Position numbers and translations under genes: made by a program. The notes beneath the pieces are model-generated. The model was not told where the DNA came from. It searched no databases and saw only the letters and a program-made list of their open reading frames with translations. From Kuschelorhynchus macadamiae (taxonomy: Eukaryota > Arthropoda > Insecta > Coleoptera > Curculionidae), in the NCBI GenBank assembly GCA_030620095.1, contig JAUTXW010001343.1, forward strand, positions 252,405 through 316,404: a DNA stretch of 64,000 nucleotides, written 5' to 3'. This document shows positions 39,721-50,494 of this stretch, piece by piece. Position 1 is the first letter of the stretch. Every line of letters starts with the position of its first letter.

Positions 39721-41097
39721 CAAGCTTATTGGTTATAGTATAAGTAGGTATATAGTATCTCAAAGAAATGGTAAAAAGTAAAAATACACTGAAATAAATA
39801 TTATTTTTAAGCATCCTCAGAAGCGAAAGTTAATTAACCCAATAAATTATAATATTGAGAAATATGTTATTCAATTCATCATAGGATTTTAGATATGTTA
39901 GGTATATATTTTTTTATATGCGTAGTTTGCAGATTGGTGTCTATTCTATAATCTACAAGTACTAGTATTCTGCCAATGCAAAATATAAAAACATAATTAT
40001 ATCGTAAACTATAAGTACTTAAGTATTAATTACCGCATCAATTTAAATAAACGTTAAGTTTTCTCTTACCTGAGCGTTTACCCATCCGATCATTTTGCTT
40101 GCCATAGTAATTTTTTATAAGTGTATTTGAAATATTACTAAGTAAGGTATCAACAACCGTTTCTACAGAATACATACTGCATCCTTCAAGATAGATGAAA
40201 TGTTCTTGTTAAAGAGATGTTTAAAGATCAAAGTAGATAAAAACGATTTTTGAGAAAAACATTTAAAAATTTGGTTTTTAAAAACATCGGACATAAAAGT
40301 CAGTACTTTGTTAAGCCTTAAGCCATCCGTGCTGTCATGATCGGAGTTTAATGAGTGACTTGTCATTGAATTATCAATTGTATCTAGTACATTTCTTATC
40401 TAATCCTTGTCAAAAATGGTGTCTTCAGTGAATCTACGTCTATGCTTATGGATTGTCCATACAAATATGTCATAGTTTGCAAATTAAAACATCTAACTAT
40501 ATTTATTATATTGTTAGCCTGGGGTAGTTCAGAAAAAGGGTTTCTGAGCCCAAATTTAGGACTGAGGAGGCGGCTGCTGGTTTCTAACGGCTTTCTAAAC
40601 TGTTTCTTCACAAGGTACCTTTTGTAACAGTTTCAGCACATGAGTTGGTCACAATATACAGTGAAAAGCAGACACACTAATCACTGGCGATGGAATACAC
40701 TTTAAAAAAGGTTCATACACATAGGTAGATCGGGAAAACCCAGCGAATAATTGGATTACAAAAATCCGTCAAGCGAGTATCGGTTGATAAAATTATACCT
40801 ATACTGATTTTGTTCCCAGTCGTGACGTCGTTTTAGTGTCATACTTTCGCGCAGAGAAAATGTCAGAGAGTTTAAGCACATGATTAAAATAGTATAGTAC
40901 CTTAAAATTAAATTACATTTTACATAAATGAATCCCTTTTACAAAAACTGAACATCTATATCTCTTAAAATTTTAGTTTTTGTATTCATTTATTGACCTA
41001 ATTGGTAGAAAATAAACTGTACATCTCGAATAAATATTTTACTTGGCGATATGTCTTTTTAAAACTTTCAATCGAACTTTATTATAACAACTATAAC
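39721..41097. other. Unassigned DNA between two hAT elements
   Basis: No family recognised. On the minus strand a 12-codon segment starting ATG near 40110 ends at a good donor (CTCAG|GTAAG near 40070), and an unrelated open frame lies at 40396-40611; neither can be assigned. Confidence 0.35.
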
Positions 41098-42385
41098 AGT
41101 GGCGCAAACCGCTTCGACTTTGCTGGAGGTGCTATGTTTAGTTTAAGATTTTCCTACTATGTTGCCATGACAACGCGTAGGTGATGACGTCGAGCCCAGC
41201 GGAGTACACTGCACCCACGTATCGTTCAGTTTGCGGTGGTTGTTTACTTTTATTTTCGCGGATTTCGCTGCAACCGATTAGTTCCTTTGTAGTTAACTTG
41301 ACTGTTTTATGTTATATTTATTTATGGTGTTGTTACAACTTCAAATTCGAAGTTAGTAAATGTGATTGTTCAAGACTGGAATGATGAATTAAAAGACGTC
41401 TTTGAATTTATTATAAACTGTGATGAAAAATCAATCCGCCTTGCGAAAGGATTTTTAGGTAAGATGAACGATTTTGAATTCACGTTTCTGGCATTAGTGT
41501 TTGATGACATTTTCTCAATCACGGACATACTATTTGACGTTCTTCAAAAAAAAAATCGCTTGACATTCATTTGTGCATATCCAATATAAAACGCTATCGT
41601 GGGCGCTCTGTAAAAAAGAAATTAACATTTTTTTAATACCATCTTTGATAAAGCAAATTCAATTACAGAAATAAATCATTACAAACCTGAGCTTGCTAAG
41701 CTTTCACCTGAAGAAATTAGGGCTAAGTATAGAACCCTTTTTTATGAAATATTCGACCATATTTTAATGGAAATGACACTAAGATTTCAAGACTGTGAAA
41801 AACTTACATTTTCATGTTTGACAGGTCCTACTAAATTTTCCGAATATAGTTTAAACTTTCAGACTGGCCCGTTTGAAAATTTGTTACAGTTATATGAGGA
41901 AATATTTTCAAAAAGTCAACGACTTAAAAATGAACTTGGTCTTATTTTTGTCAATGAGTGTAATTGGAATATATCACTGCAAGAGCAAGTGAAAAAAATT
42001 AATAAAAATAAATATAGTTTTACCGAAGCATATAAATGTTTTCCCCTTATTTCGACAATACTGTCGATAAATGTTTCAGTGGAAAAAAGCTTTTCTTGCT
42101 TCAAATGTGTAAAAACTTATTTAAGAAATACAATATCTCAAGAAAGATTTACTTCTCTTGGCAATATTTCAATTCAAAAGGAATTTCTGGAGGAGATTAG
42201 GGCAACTCATCCATTTTATGAGGATGTTATAAATAAATTTGCTGTTATGAAGCATAGGAGAATTGATTTAATATACAAAATTCAGGTAAGTCGTAAAAAA
42301 ATATTCTACCTCCTCTACATATAAAAAAATTCTTGCGATATTTTCTTGCTTTATTTGCACTTACTTTTTTACCCGCGAGGCGCCA
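41098..42385 (+). mobile_element. Short hAT derivative keeping the transposase C-terminal half
   Basis: The ends CAGTGGCGC (41098) and GGCGCCACTG (to 42385) form an inverted pair. The element is 1.29 kb and holds only the 3' part of a transposase gene after a GC-rich 5' region (41100-41290). It interrupts a THAP-type relic. Flanking bases share about TATAG, not a clean 8-bp duplication. Confidence 0.6.
41362..42330 (+). pseudogene. hAT transposase C-terminal half with dimerisation domain
   Basis: Frames 41362-41589 and 41767-42324 hold consecutive parts separated by small lesions near 41545 and 41620. The last part contains CFPLISTILSINVSVEKSFS, followed by CFKCVKTYLRN, the hallmark of the hAT C-terminal dimerisation region. 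The same gene is the source of the fragments at 1-66 and 2984-3400. The N-terminal zinc finger and most of the catalytic core are missing. Confidence 0.8.
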
Positions 42386-42870
42386 CTGCTATAGTCGTTA
42401 ATAAAATACCATCCTTCATTAACCCGAAAACAGTGAAGTAGAAACTTAAATTCTTCAAAATTTGTGAATTCACTTAGTTTATTATGCTGAATATATTCAT
42501 GTTTACTTATTACAATTGCTTGTTGTGAACTAGGTTCTTTAGGTTTATCGTCTTTACTTTTTCTGAATGACACCTTTTTTGATAAACATTTGGGACAGTT
42601 CGGACATTTAGTAGGTACGCTAGTTTCCTTTAACCGTGGCAAACTTAATTTAACTAACGATCTCATCAGTTTTGGAATCCTGTTGTGAAATTGTCCGAAT
42701 AAAATCCTCATGTTCGAAATGGCACTCACACACAAGGGTTATTATCAGTTGGAACAAAATTGTCACGAAGGATAGCACTTAACCATTTTCGGCGTAATTC
42801 TTCATCCCGAGGAAACAAAAAAACTCTGGCTTTAGTGTCTTTGGAATAACAGCAACAACACATATGACAT
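42361..42870 (-). pseudogene. THAP-domain gene relic
   Basis: On the minus strand 42870-42740 reads KDTKARVFLFPRDEELRRKW and then LSAILRDNFVPTDNNPCV, the core of a THAP zinc finger; the closing CxxHF element (CECHFEHEDF) is in the next frame at about 42735-42700. A third frame (42735-42361) continues with SVPTKCPNCPKCLSKK, matching the usual region after THAP. Thus at least two frame lesions are present. The hAT element ends inside it at 42385. It may derive from a P-element-type transposase or a host THAP gene. Confidence 0.6.
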
Positions 42871-43084
42871 AGTGCTATACCAAGTATTTACATCACTATT
42901 TAAATAAAAACCACTAAAACACAAACGAAACGTAGAAGTTTACATATATCAACTCGAAAAGCCGGCCGGCATAAAACGATAACACAAAGACTAGGTTAGG
43001 TTGGAGAAGAGTGCGACGTTGACAAACTTCCACAGCCTTTACTTAAAGGAAATAAATGATGTTTAATTATGTAATACGCTGTAC
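42871..43084. other. Short unassigned stretch
   Basis: No feature recognised; the 3' end of the minus-strand retrotransposon lies near 43084. Confidence 0.4.
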
Positions 43085-45235
43085 TCTTTATTGAAATTTC
43101 AAACCTATTTAGAAGAAAATTCACGTTCATGTTGTGCCCATTCGTCGAGTGCTGTCCTTATCTGCTGCCTAGTGATGCATAAAGCTGGTTCTGGTCCTAC
43201 ATACGGGCTGGTGGCGCCGAGTCTAGCAAACTCATCTGCCCTCTCGTAGCCTTCAATCCCACAGTGTCCTGGCACCCAAACCAACTTCACTCTTTTACGT
43301 CGCGCCAACTGCTCTAGCCTGTCACCGCATTCCTGAACTAAAACTGATCGCGCCATGGGTGAGTCGAGCGCCTTAAGTGCTGCTTGACTGTCTGAGCATA
43401 TGACAATCTCTCCCTCTGCCCCCTCTATGACTTCCTTCATCGTTATTGCCATTAGAATGGCATATACCTCAGCCTGAAACACCGTTGAAAACTTCCTTAA
43501 AGGGCAGCTGGACCCGGTTTGTGTAGCCTCAATATAAACTCCAGCACCAGAGGATTACAACTGTGTCATACGTGAACCATCCGTATAGCAAACAATTGCC
43601 TCTCTGAAGAAGTCCAGCCTGTTTCTCTCCCAGTCCTCTCTTTCGGGGATTGAGATACTATAACCCTTATGCCATCTTAGTTTGCCTGAGGGTGCTACTC
43701 TGTAGGTAGATAAAGGGATATCTCTTTCCGCAATGTGGGAGATCCTTGCATGACCCACAACCTCACCTTTGGTATGCCAAGCTCCTGCGTCTCTCATTCG
43801 CAAGTGCACTGCCATAGCCTATTTCTTAATGAAAGTCGACAATGATGGCAGCCCTAGCAAGACGTCCAATGCTGCTGACGGCGTCGTCCTCATTGCTCCA
43901 GTTATCGCTAGGCTAGCCAGTCTCTGGACTTTTGCAAGACTGGAACGAATGGTTTTCCTCTCCACCGAGGGCCACCATACTATTGAGCCGTATGATATCC
44001 TGACTGCTTGGTACAGCCAGTGCATGACCCTAGCACTTAGAGCTCAGGTTGTGCCTACCGCTCTACGGAGCTGCCAGAAGGTCGCTATTGACTTCCTTAT
44101 CTGCCTATCGACATGAGTCTTCCAGCTCAGCTTTGCATCTACTGTTGCCAAGGTCAGTTGTTGACCATACAATCTTGGGGGTCGAAAATCTCCTAAATTC
44201 CTTCTCCTTGTAAAGAAAATCATCTCAGTTTTCCGCGAATTAACCGTGAGACCTACCTCATTACCCCATGCCTCCAATATATTACAGGCCATCTGCATTC
44301 TCTCGCAGATGATGCTAAAGTGCTTGCCTGATATTAGAATCAATCCATCATCCGCATAAGCTTGTGCATAGAAGCCGGCCTCCACGAGTCTGTTGAGCAG
44401 ACCGTCCATGACTAGACACCATAGGTGCGGGGAGAGACAGCTGCCTTGAGGGCATCCGCCTCGCACCCCGATGTCTATCTGGTACCCGCCCTGACTCGCT
44501 TGGACGCCGCGCTCTTGCGGTACACTTCTAACCCAACGCACCAGATTCGTTTTAACGCTCCTGGCTGCGAGCGAGTCGCAGATGACGTGTGTCCGTGCTC
44601 TATCAAACGCTCCTTCCACATCGAAAAACACAGCTAAAGCTTCTTCTTTAAATTGTAAAGCCTTCTCAATCCTTTGCACCAGATTCCCCTATATGCATGC
44701 TGATTAGCATGAATCGGTGAGACTGCTAGTGCTCCCTCCATTAGATGCCTGCCAATGATCCTTTCCAATACTTTCATTAGGAAGGATGTCAGGCTTATCG
44801 GTCTAAAAGATTTAACGGTCGTATAGTCCTCTCTTCCCGGTTTCGGAATGAATTTGACTCTAGCTGACCGCCATACCTCTGGTACGTACCCAAGGGCGAT
44901 ACTTGCCTTGTAGAGTTCCTTAATGAAAGGCCTCAATATGTTGAGGCCCCTTTGCAATAGGGCCGGGAAGATGTTTTCCGGCCCAGTGGCCTTGTAAGGG
45001 CTGAACTCATTGATGGCCCAGGTAGCGCTGTTATCAGTGATTACTGTAGTTGCCATATTCCAGTTAGCCTGGGGCAGTTCTGTCATAACTGTCTGTGCGT
45101 CAGCGTTATCTGCTCCTGGAAAGTGAACTTCAAGCAGGTGTCGGACTGACTCCTCGCTTGTCGAAGTCCAGGTGCCATCTGATCTACGCAAGGAGCCTAC
45201 CATACCTCGATTATCACCGCAGAGGTAAAATTTCT
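43085..45235 (-). mobile_element. Non-LTR retrotransposon with RNase H (I/LOA-like), 5'-truncated
   Basis: On the minus strand reverse transcriptase is followed by RNase H, an arrangement of the I group. GC content is clearly above the surroundings. The 5' end is cut at about 45235, inside the region before the RT, and several frame lesions are present. Confidence 0.85.
43105..45203 (-). pseudogene. RT-RNase H protein of an I/LOA-like element, frameshifted
   Basis: Segments on the minus strand: 45203-44634 (FRPISLTSFLMKVLERII, RT entry), 44679-44044 (FFDVEGAFD, CPQGSCLSPHLW, catalytic YADD near 44360), 44025-43819, 43815-43555 (YTDGS, first RNase H Asp) and 43482-43105 (AEVYAI with catalytic Glu; CSDSQAAL with Asp; VWVPGHCGIEG with His). 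Every RNase H catalytic residue is seen but the chain is split by at least four frame changes. The 5' endonuclease is missing. Confidence 0.85.
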
Positions 45236-45289
45236 GTAAGTTCTACCCACATTATACAAAGAAAGAGAAATTAAAAACTTATTACAAAC

Positions 45290-45815
45290 GCTTTTCCTAT
45301 AGTACAAAAAAGACCTACAGATTCACTAAATAAATATGCTTCTATTACATTCAATAGCCCAGTAGCATACCGTATATATACAAAACTTTTTTAAAAAACA
45401 TAATATTATAGTAGCCTTTAAAACTAACAATACCATAGGTAACGCTGTAATAAATAATAAAGATAAAACCGATATTTTACTAGAATCTGGTATTTATAAA
45501 ATTGTTTGCGACTGCCAGGCAACATATATGGGTAGAACTTGCAGAAATTTTAAAACCAGAAAAAACGAATACCTGAGACATATAATAATAATTTCCAGGA
45601 ATCTCTTTTTGCAAAACATATCTTGGAAACGAATCATTCTTTTGATATCGACAAGAATTTTTAAATATTACACATCTGTCCAAAAAACCATCTTTTAAAT
45701 AATCTAGAAATCCTCGAAATTCTAAGGCATAACAAAGGAGAACAACTAAGTCTTAACGCACCACAAAACCTTGACGGAAATTTCCTTTTCTCCTTGTTCT
45801 TCTAAAAAAGTTAGT
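45290..45815 (+). pseudogene. PLE3 GIY-YIG region
   Basis: Plus-strand reading gives KYASITFNSPVAYRIYTK near 45330, then AVINNKDKTDILLESGIYKI and VCDCQATYMGRTCRN (about 45450-45545), the GIY-YIG entry with its Cys pair. The frame is lost after about 45580, and traces run to about 45815. The reverse transcriptase is absent. Confidence 0.65.
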
Positions 45816-46332
45816 CCAGAATATCACAATTGTTTTATATAAATTTGCGTTTTTCTCGTGTTTGGGAAGTGTTTTTAATAGTTAAATAATTTTTCTAGCA
45901 TTGTAGCATCATCTACCGAGAATCATTTATATTTTTGGAACATCGTAAGAAAGAACGGTAATATAAAAATAGCATACTATCAACGTTTTAAAGGATAAAT
46001 AGTTATATTTTCTTGTTTACTCGATAGAGGACATCATTGCTTCCAAAAGTTGTTAACAAATAAAAATTTGTATAACGTCAAACGGTCAAGGCATTTCTTT
46101 CATTACCGGCGAAGTACTTAAAATATCTCCCTGTTGATTGTTTTTTGTTTGTTTTTGGTGTATTAATGTTACTTTTACATTGCTTTTGATTTTTTATGAA
46201 TAAATATTGTTATATATTTTATTATGCAACTTATGACTGAGAGAATTGTAAGTATTGTTTTTTGTTTTTAGAGGTAGGATTGACGAGTGTGGTTAGGTTT
46301 GGTAGATTTGATTTTCAATTAATTTTTGTAGT

Positions 46333-46380
46333 GGTTCTGAAGAAGGGGGGCAAATACAAAGCACCCGAAACCGGTAAACC
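46333..46380 (+). ncRNA. Hammerhead-ribozyme-like motif of PLE3
   Basis: CTGAAGA (46337-46343), one extra A, a stem GGGGGC/GCACCC with one mismatch, GAAA (46367-46370), then CCGGTA. Helix III is the palindrome ACCGGT followed by A, which suits dimeric action, and GTA is an allowed cleavage context. It lies about 0.5 kb after the PLE3 GIY-YIG region. Confidence 0.6.
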
Positions 46381-46559
46381 GAATTAAATTCTTGTGAGAA
46401 AAAAGTCTTTTGTCTTCACATATCCCTCGTTATAAATCATTATTTCCTATAGGGCTAAAGATTAAGTTAAGAGCTGACCTATAGGAATTTATAACAGAAA
46501 ATAAAAAACCTTTATTTAAAATATCGGATAAAAACCCAGATCCACTTCTAGACTATAAA

Positions 46560-48240
46560 TACGGGGATCCCTGTTATTGTCAGCACAAAATTGCCACAAT
46601 CTTTTATAACAAGCTGTTATAGATGAGGCGATTACTTCTATTGCCGTCACTGGAACTCCTTGTGTAATGGGTGGTAGTTTCTGAAAGGAGAGGTAACCAA
46701 AAACTTGTCTGATCTAAGATAAATAGGTTTTTCTAATAATAGCTTATTGAATAGGGATACCACGCCTGTGTAGGCCAATAGAGTACTACCACAATTCCTA
46801 AGCCATTTTCCAGAAGAATTTTTTCTAAGATTTTTGTAAATATTGAAAAAGGGGGGAACGCGTATCATTGGCATTTTTTGTTAATTCTAGTTGTAAGTAA
46901 ATCAATTTCAGGAGAACCAAACCTTTTTATAATCTGATTATATACACTATCATTTAGCTCATATTCAGTATTAATCGTGGGATGTAACATAGCTAACGAA
47001 TACTATACTACTCTTTTTTTACCACACTGCCAAAGAGCCTTTGTAATATTATCTGAACTTAACGCTCCCACCTCGATTAATACAAGATATAGCCGTCTGG
47101 TTGTCAATTCTTAATAAAATCGAGATATTCTCTTTGTCTTTAGCAAGTGATCTTAAAGCAAAATAGGCGGCTTTAATCTCTAAAAAATTGATGTTTTTGT
47201 TGTTCGTTATGATTCCAGAAACCGTGGCATCTATAACCGTTACAAAACGCCCCCCAACTAGTCTTGGAGGCATCCGAGAAAATTACCAGGGAGAAATTTT
47301 TAGATTGTATGTCCTGTCCTGATCCTATATTATTGTGCCACCACTCTAATTCGCTGTTTAAGGAGTTTGGAATATACATTTTTTTATTATAATTGCAATA
47401 GTCTCCCCGCAACAAAAAATGTTTAATTTTTTCAAATGGTTTAATATGAACAAATCCATATTTTGTTGAAGGGCAAGATGCTACAAGTTTACCTATTAAT
47501 TGGGCAAATTCTCTAATTATGCATTTCTTTTTCTTTCGTAAATTTAAAATCAAATTCTGAATGGCTTCACATTTCTCACTAGGAAGTGAGATGGTCAATT
47601 TATTAGTATTATATATAAACCCCAAGAATCTAATATTTTGCTGAAGAATTAGCATACTTTTTTTCTCATTTATTATAAATACTAATCTGGTTAACTCTGA
47701 AAATACTATTTCAATGTGTTTTTTACATTCACTTTTATTATTACCTATAATGAGGATATCATCTAAATAAAATACCGTACTTATTTCTATTTGTCTTTTT
47801 GTTAGTGGTTTAATAAGTTTAGTGAAAATATGCGGTGCAATATTAAGACCAAATGGTAAACAACTAAACTGATATAGACAATTTTCGATGTGAAATCGCA
47901 GATATTTCCAGTACTTTTTATTTATAGGAATTAGAAAATATGCATCTCTTAAATTAATATTTGAAAGATAGCTATTTTTATTTAAAAGTTTTATAAAGGT
48001 TCTGTAGTCCTCCAATTTAAAGTGAGGAGCAATTAAAAGTTTGTTAAGAGTTTTTAAATTTAAAATAAATCTGTATGTGCCAGAAGGTTTTTTTAATTAT
48101 TAAGTAAGATGATATAAATTGTCTATGGAAGAATGACACTTTTCAATGGCAGCTATTTTTATCAATTCTTGAATGGATTTTTTATATTCAGGTAAAAGTT
48201 TAGCAGAGATTTGTACAGAGGGTTCAAAACGCTACACAGG
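46560..48240 (-). pseudogene. DIRS RT/RNase H and recombinase N-terminus, broken
   Basis: RT: RFILNLKTLNKLLIAPHFKL upstream of 48015, then SNINLRDAYFLIPINKK and the catalytic FYLDDILIIG near 47780. RNase H: VIFSDASKTSWGAF near 47260; a frame change near 47190 puts NFLEIKAAYFALRSLA in another frame (47273-47049). Downstream 46874-46647 (PPFFNIYKNLRK...YLRSDKFLVTSPFRNYHPLH) and 46640-46560 (ACYKRLWQFCADNNRDPRI) match the segment before and at the start of the tyrosine recombinase. Stops lie near 48105. Confidence 0.75.
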
Positions 48241-48299
48241 CTTTTTAATAAAAGGTATTTTAATTTCTGTGACACATTCTAAGAGCATTCTGTCTTGAT

Positions 48300-49140
48300 A
48301 TATTTCCAACCCTGTAGAAATCTCGATAGTCTACCAGCGTAGTTACTCACGTGTCCCTCCCTGTCTATTCCTGGCGGTGATATTTCCTGCTGTCTTTCTG
48401 GTAATACTTTGGACGTACTGGTGGTTTCCTTTATTCCTTCCTCCTTTTCTCCTTTATTTTCTCTCAGGGAGGCGCGCGTCGGTAGATTAAATGATAATTA
48501 CTTGCTATTCCCGAACCTGAAGGTCTTGAAGAACTGGGTTATTTTTCTTAAGGCCAGCAATGGCCTTTTTTATAGCAAATTTTGTATTAAATAACGAGTC
48601 ATCAGTTTCCCAAGTTGTCTACGACTTTCTTGCATTACGGATTTAAATGTGTTATTATTTTAAATCTACGGTGAATTGAAAGTCCGTTGGACGTTAGTAA
48701 ATAATTGGCAGGCTTCTGCCAATGATCTCATGCTATCGGCTAGCCCTTTGTTAGGCATCATAGCCTCGATAACTGCCCCTACTGCTGATAGACCGTGAGC
48801 TAATTGTTGTTGTAACGTTCTTATAAAAACGATCATGTCCAAGAAACGACTTTACTAGGCATGGTTGTACTTCATTATTTATCTGGGGAGGATGTAGAGC
48901 CCTACAATTTTCAGGTATCTTATACTTTGACATTAATTCTTTTCAGTGTTCTTTAGTTAAACCTTTTTTTAAGAGGTTGTTACTGCGAACAACGATTTCC
49001 TCATGCAATTCTTTTCCTACATTGTCCCCCGAGTCTGGTCTTAAGCCTAAAGTGTATCACGTACAGTGACCTCTGGATCACATACTGTGATCTCTGAAAT
49101 GTCTGGATTGTCACAAGTTGCCTCGTACTCTAAAAAAAAT
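48300..49140 (-). pseudogene. Degenerate 5' (gag-side) region of the DIRS element
   Basis: No long frame. Short minus-strand pieces (for example near 48933-48751) are consistent with a decayed N-terminal ORF, but no domain is recognised. Confidence 0.35.
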
Positions 49141-49331
49141 ATAGACACTGTTTATATTTAGATAAAAAATCGCTCGATTTTAGCTTTAGGAGCAACGCAC
49201 GTTACTCTAAAAACTTTTCTTTATATTTTGCAGGAATGACATGAAAAAACGCACGCTTTTTCTGTCTTAGGGATTATCGCACCACGATATCCCAACCTAC
49301 AATTTTCTTCTAGTTTTCTGACAATCCCTGA

Positions 49332-49825
49332 TTAAGGGGGAACTGCACGCAGTATTATGGATCATTTGCAAGCCTTCCGCCGCTGCAATATTATGTTAAA
49401 ACTATAAGAGATATGTATTAGCTTCAATGTGATTTCAATAGGGAAATATGTATAGTTGGGCGCTAAATGCGATTTTTTATGAAAACATCAAATCTAGAAT
49501 TATAAAACAGAAGTAGATTTGTCCATTTTCGACCACTTTTTGACGCAAATGCCGTTGCATATAATTTTTTTTCCACAAAATGGTTCTTTACCGCCTTGCA
49601 TTGATCCTTTGTCTACGTAACTGCAAAATTTGAAATGGTAAATCGTACTCATGTCTTTGTATTTCTGCAGCGCGTGAACCCTTTTGAACCCATTTTTAAA
49701 CGAAATCTAATTAAGTCGGACGTGCAAGAAGTTTTTTCTAATGCGTAGGTACCTTTTCATTTTACTTGGAACTTGACTAGACCTTGTCGCTAGTTTTGCA
49801 CTTTTTGCGTGCAGTTCTCCCTTAA
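49332..49825. mobile_element. TTAA-flanked MITE, 486 bp
   Basis: The element 49336-49821 starts GGGGGAACTGCACGCA and ends TGCGTGCAGTTCTCCC, an inverted pair of about 16 bp with one mismatch. TTAA flanks both ends (49332-49335, 49822-49825), as in piggyBac-type insertions. No coding. Confidence 0.75.
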
Positions 49826-50119
49826 GCTAAAAAAGAAAAACTAACCTGAAGTCGAATACTCTTCAGAGGATAAATCACTTTTCACACACGCGGCACTTTG
49901 TTTACAGTCGACGCTGACAAGCACGAAAACGGAATGATTACACAAGCAGCAGACAACCCGGGTCTGAGGTCAGAGAGAAAGAAAAAAATTCATGGATTTT
50001 AAACGTAAACAGTTCGTGCTGATGAGTAAGTTTATTCGGAAACTACATAGTAATTATATCAAGGACAAGCGAAGGAAAATAGATGATTAACAATTTACCA
50101 AGCTGGTTTTAAAAAAAAA

Positions 50120-50494
50120 AACACCTGTAGTGAGACCGCACTACAAAATCTAATAGCCAGTTGGAAGAATGGATAGAAAGCTACCTACAAGGCAGAACAC
50201 CCTGGGAACTGATTTATTTATACTTTACATCAATGACCTTGTAAAGTGGATTCAAAAATGTAATATCCAACTATTTGCAGACGATACACTGCTGTACTTT
50301 GCTGGAAAAAATATAATTGAAATTGTTAACACAATCAACAAAGAGCTAAACACCATTTTAAGACGGTTAGGGATTAATGATTTAGAGCTAAATACTGAAA
50401 AAACTAAATTTATGATAGTAAAAAATAGGTTGTCACAAAATGTGTTTCTGCATGATGGAATTTGCATAAATGGTGAAAGATTAGAGCAGGTGAA
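50120..50494 (+). pseudogene. Non-LTR reverse transcriptase fragment, 5' part
   Basis: LEEWIESYLQGRT-like text near 50160 passes directly into LFILYINDLVKWIQ and the catalytic FADDTLLYF near 50277-50303, so the block normally between them is deleted. Coding stops at 50498, where the Tigger relic begins, and the C-terminal part reappears at 52090. Confidence 0.75.

Larger units (their letters stand above)
45236..46440 (+). mobile_element. Penelope-like element PLE3, fragment
   Basis: A 3' fragment of a third PLE family: coding traces of linker and GIY-YIG domain, a non-coding region, then a hammerhead-like motif in the same orientation at 46333-46380. Confidence 0.7.
46440..49140 (-). mobile_element. 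DIRS-like retrotransposon relic
   Basis: Minus-strand order is N-terminal region, reverse transcriptase, RNase H, then the start of a tyrosine-recombinase-type region. That order and the RT type point to DIRS. Terminal repeats were not identified, and the recombinase catalytic part is missing. Confidence 0.7.

Noticed and set aside
41098..42385. 8-bp target duplication around the short hAT
   Set aside because: Flanks AACTATAA and CTATAGTC share only about five bases when shifted, so no exact duplication can be claimed.
49150..49331. Host gene between the DIRS relic and the MITE
   Set aside because: No frame longer than noise and no recognised domain.
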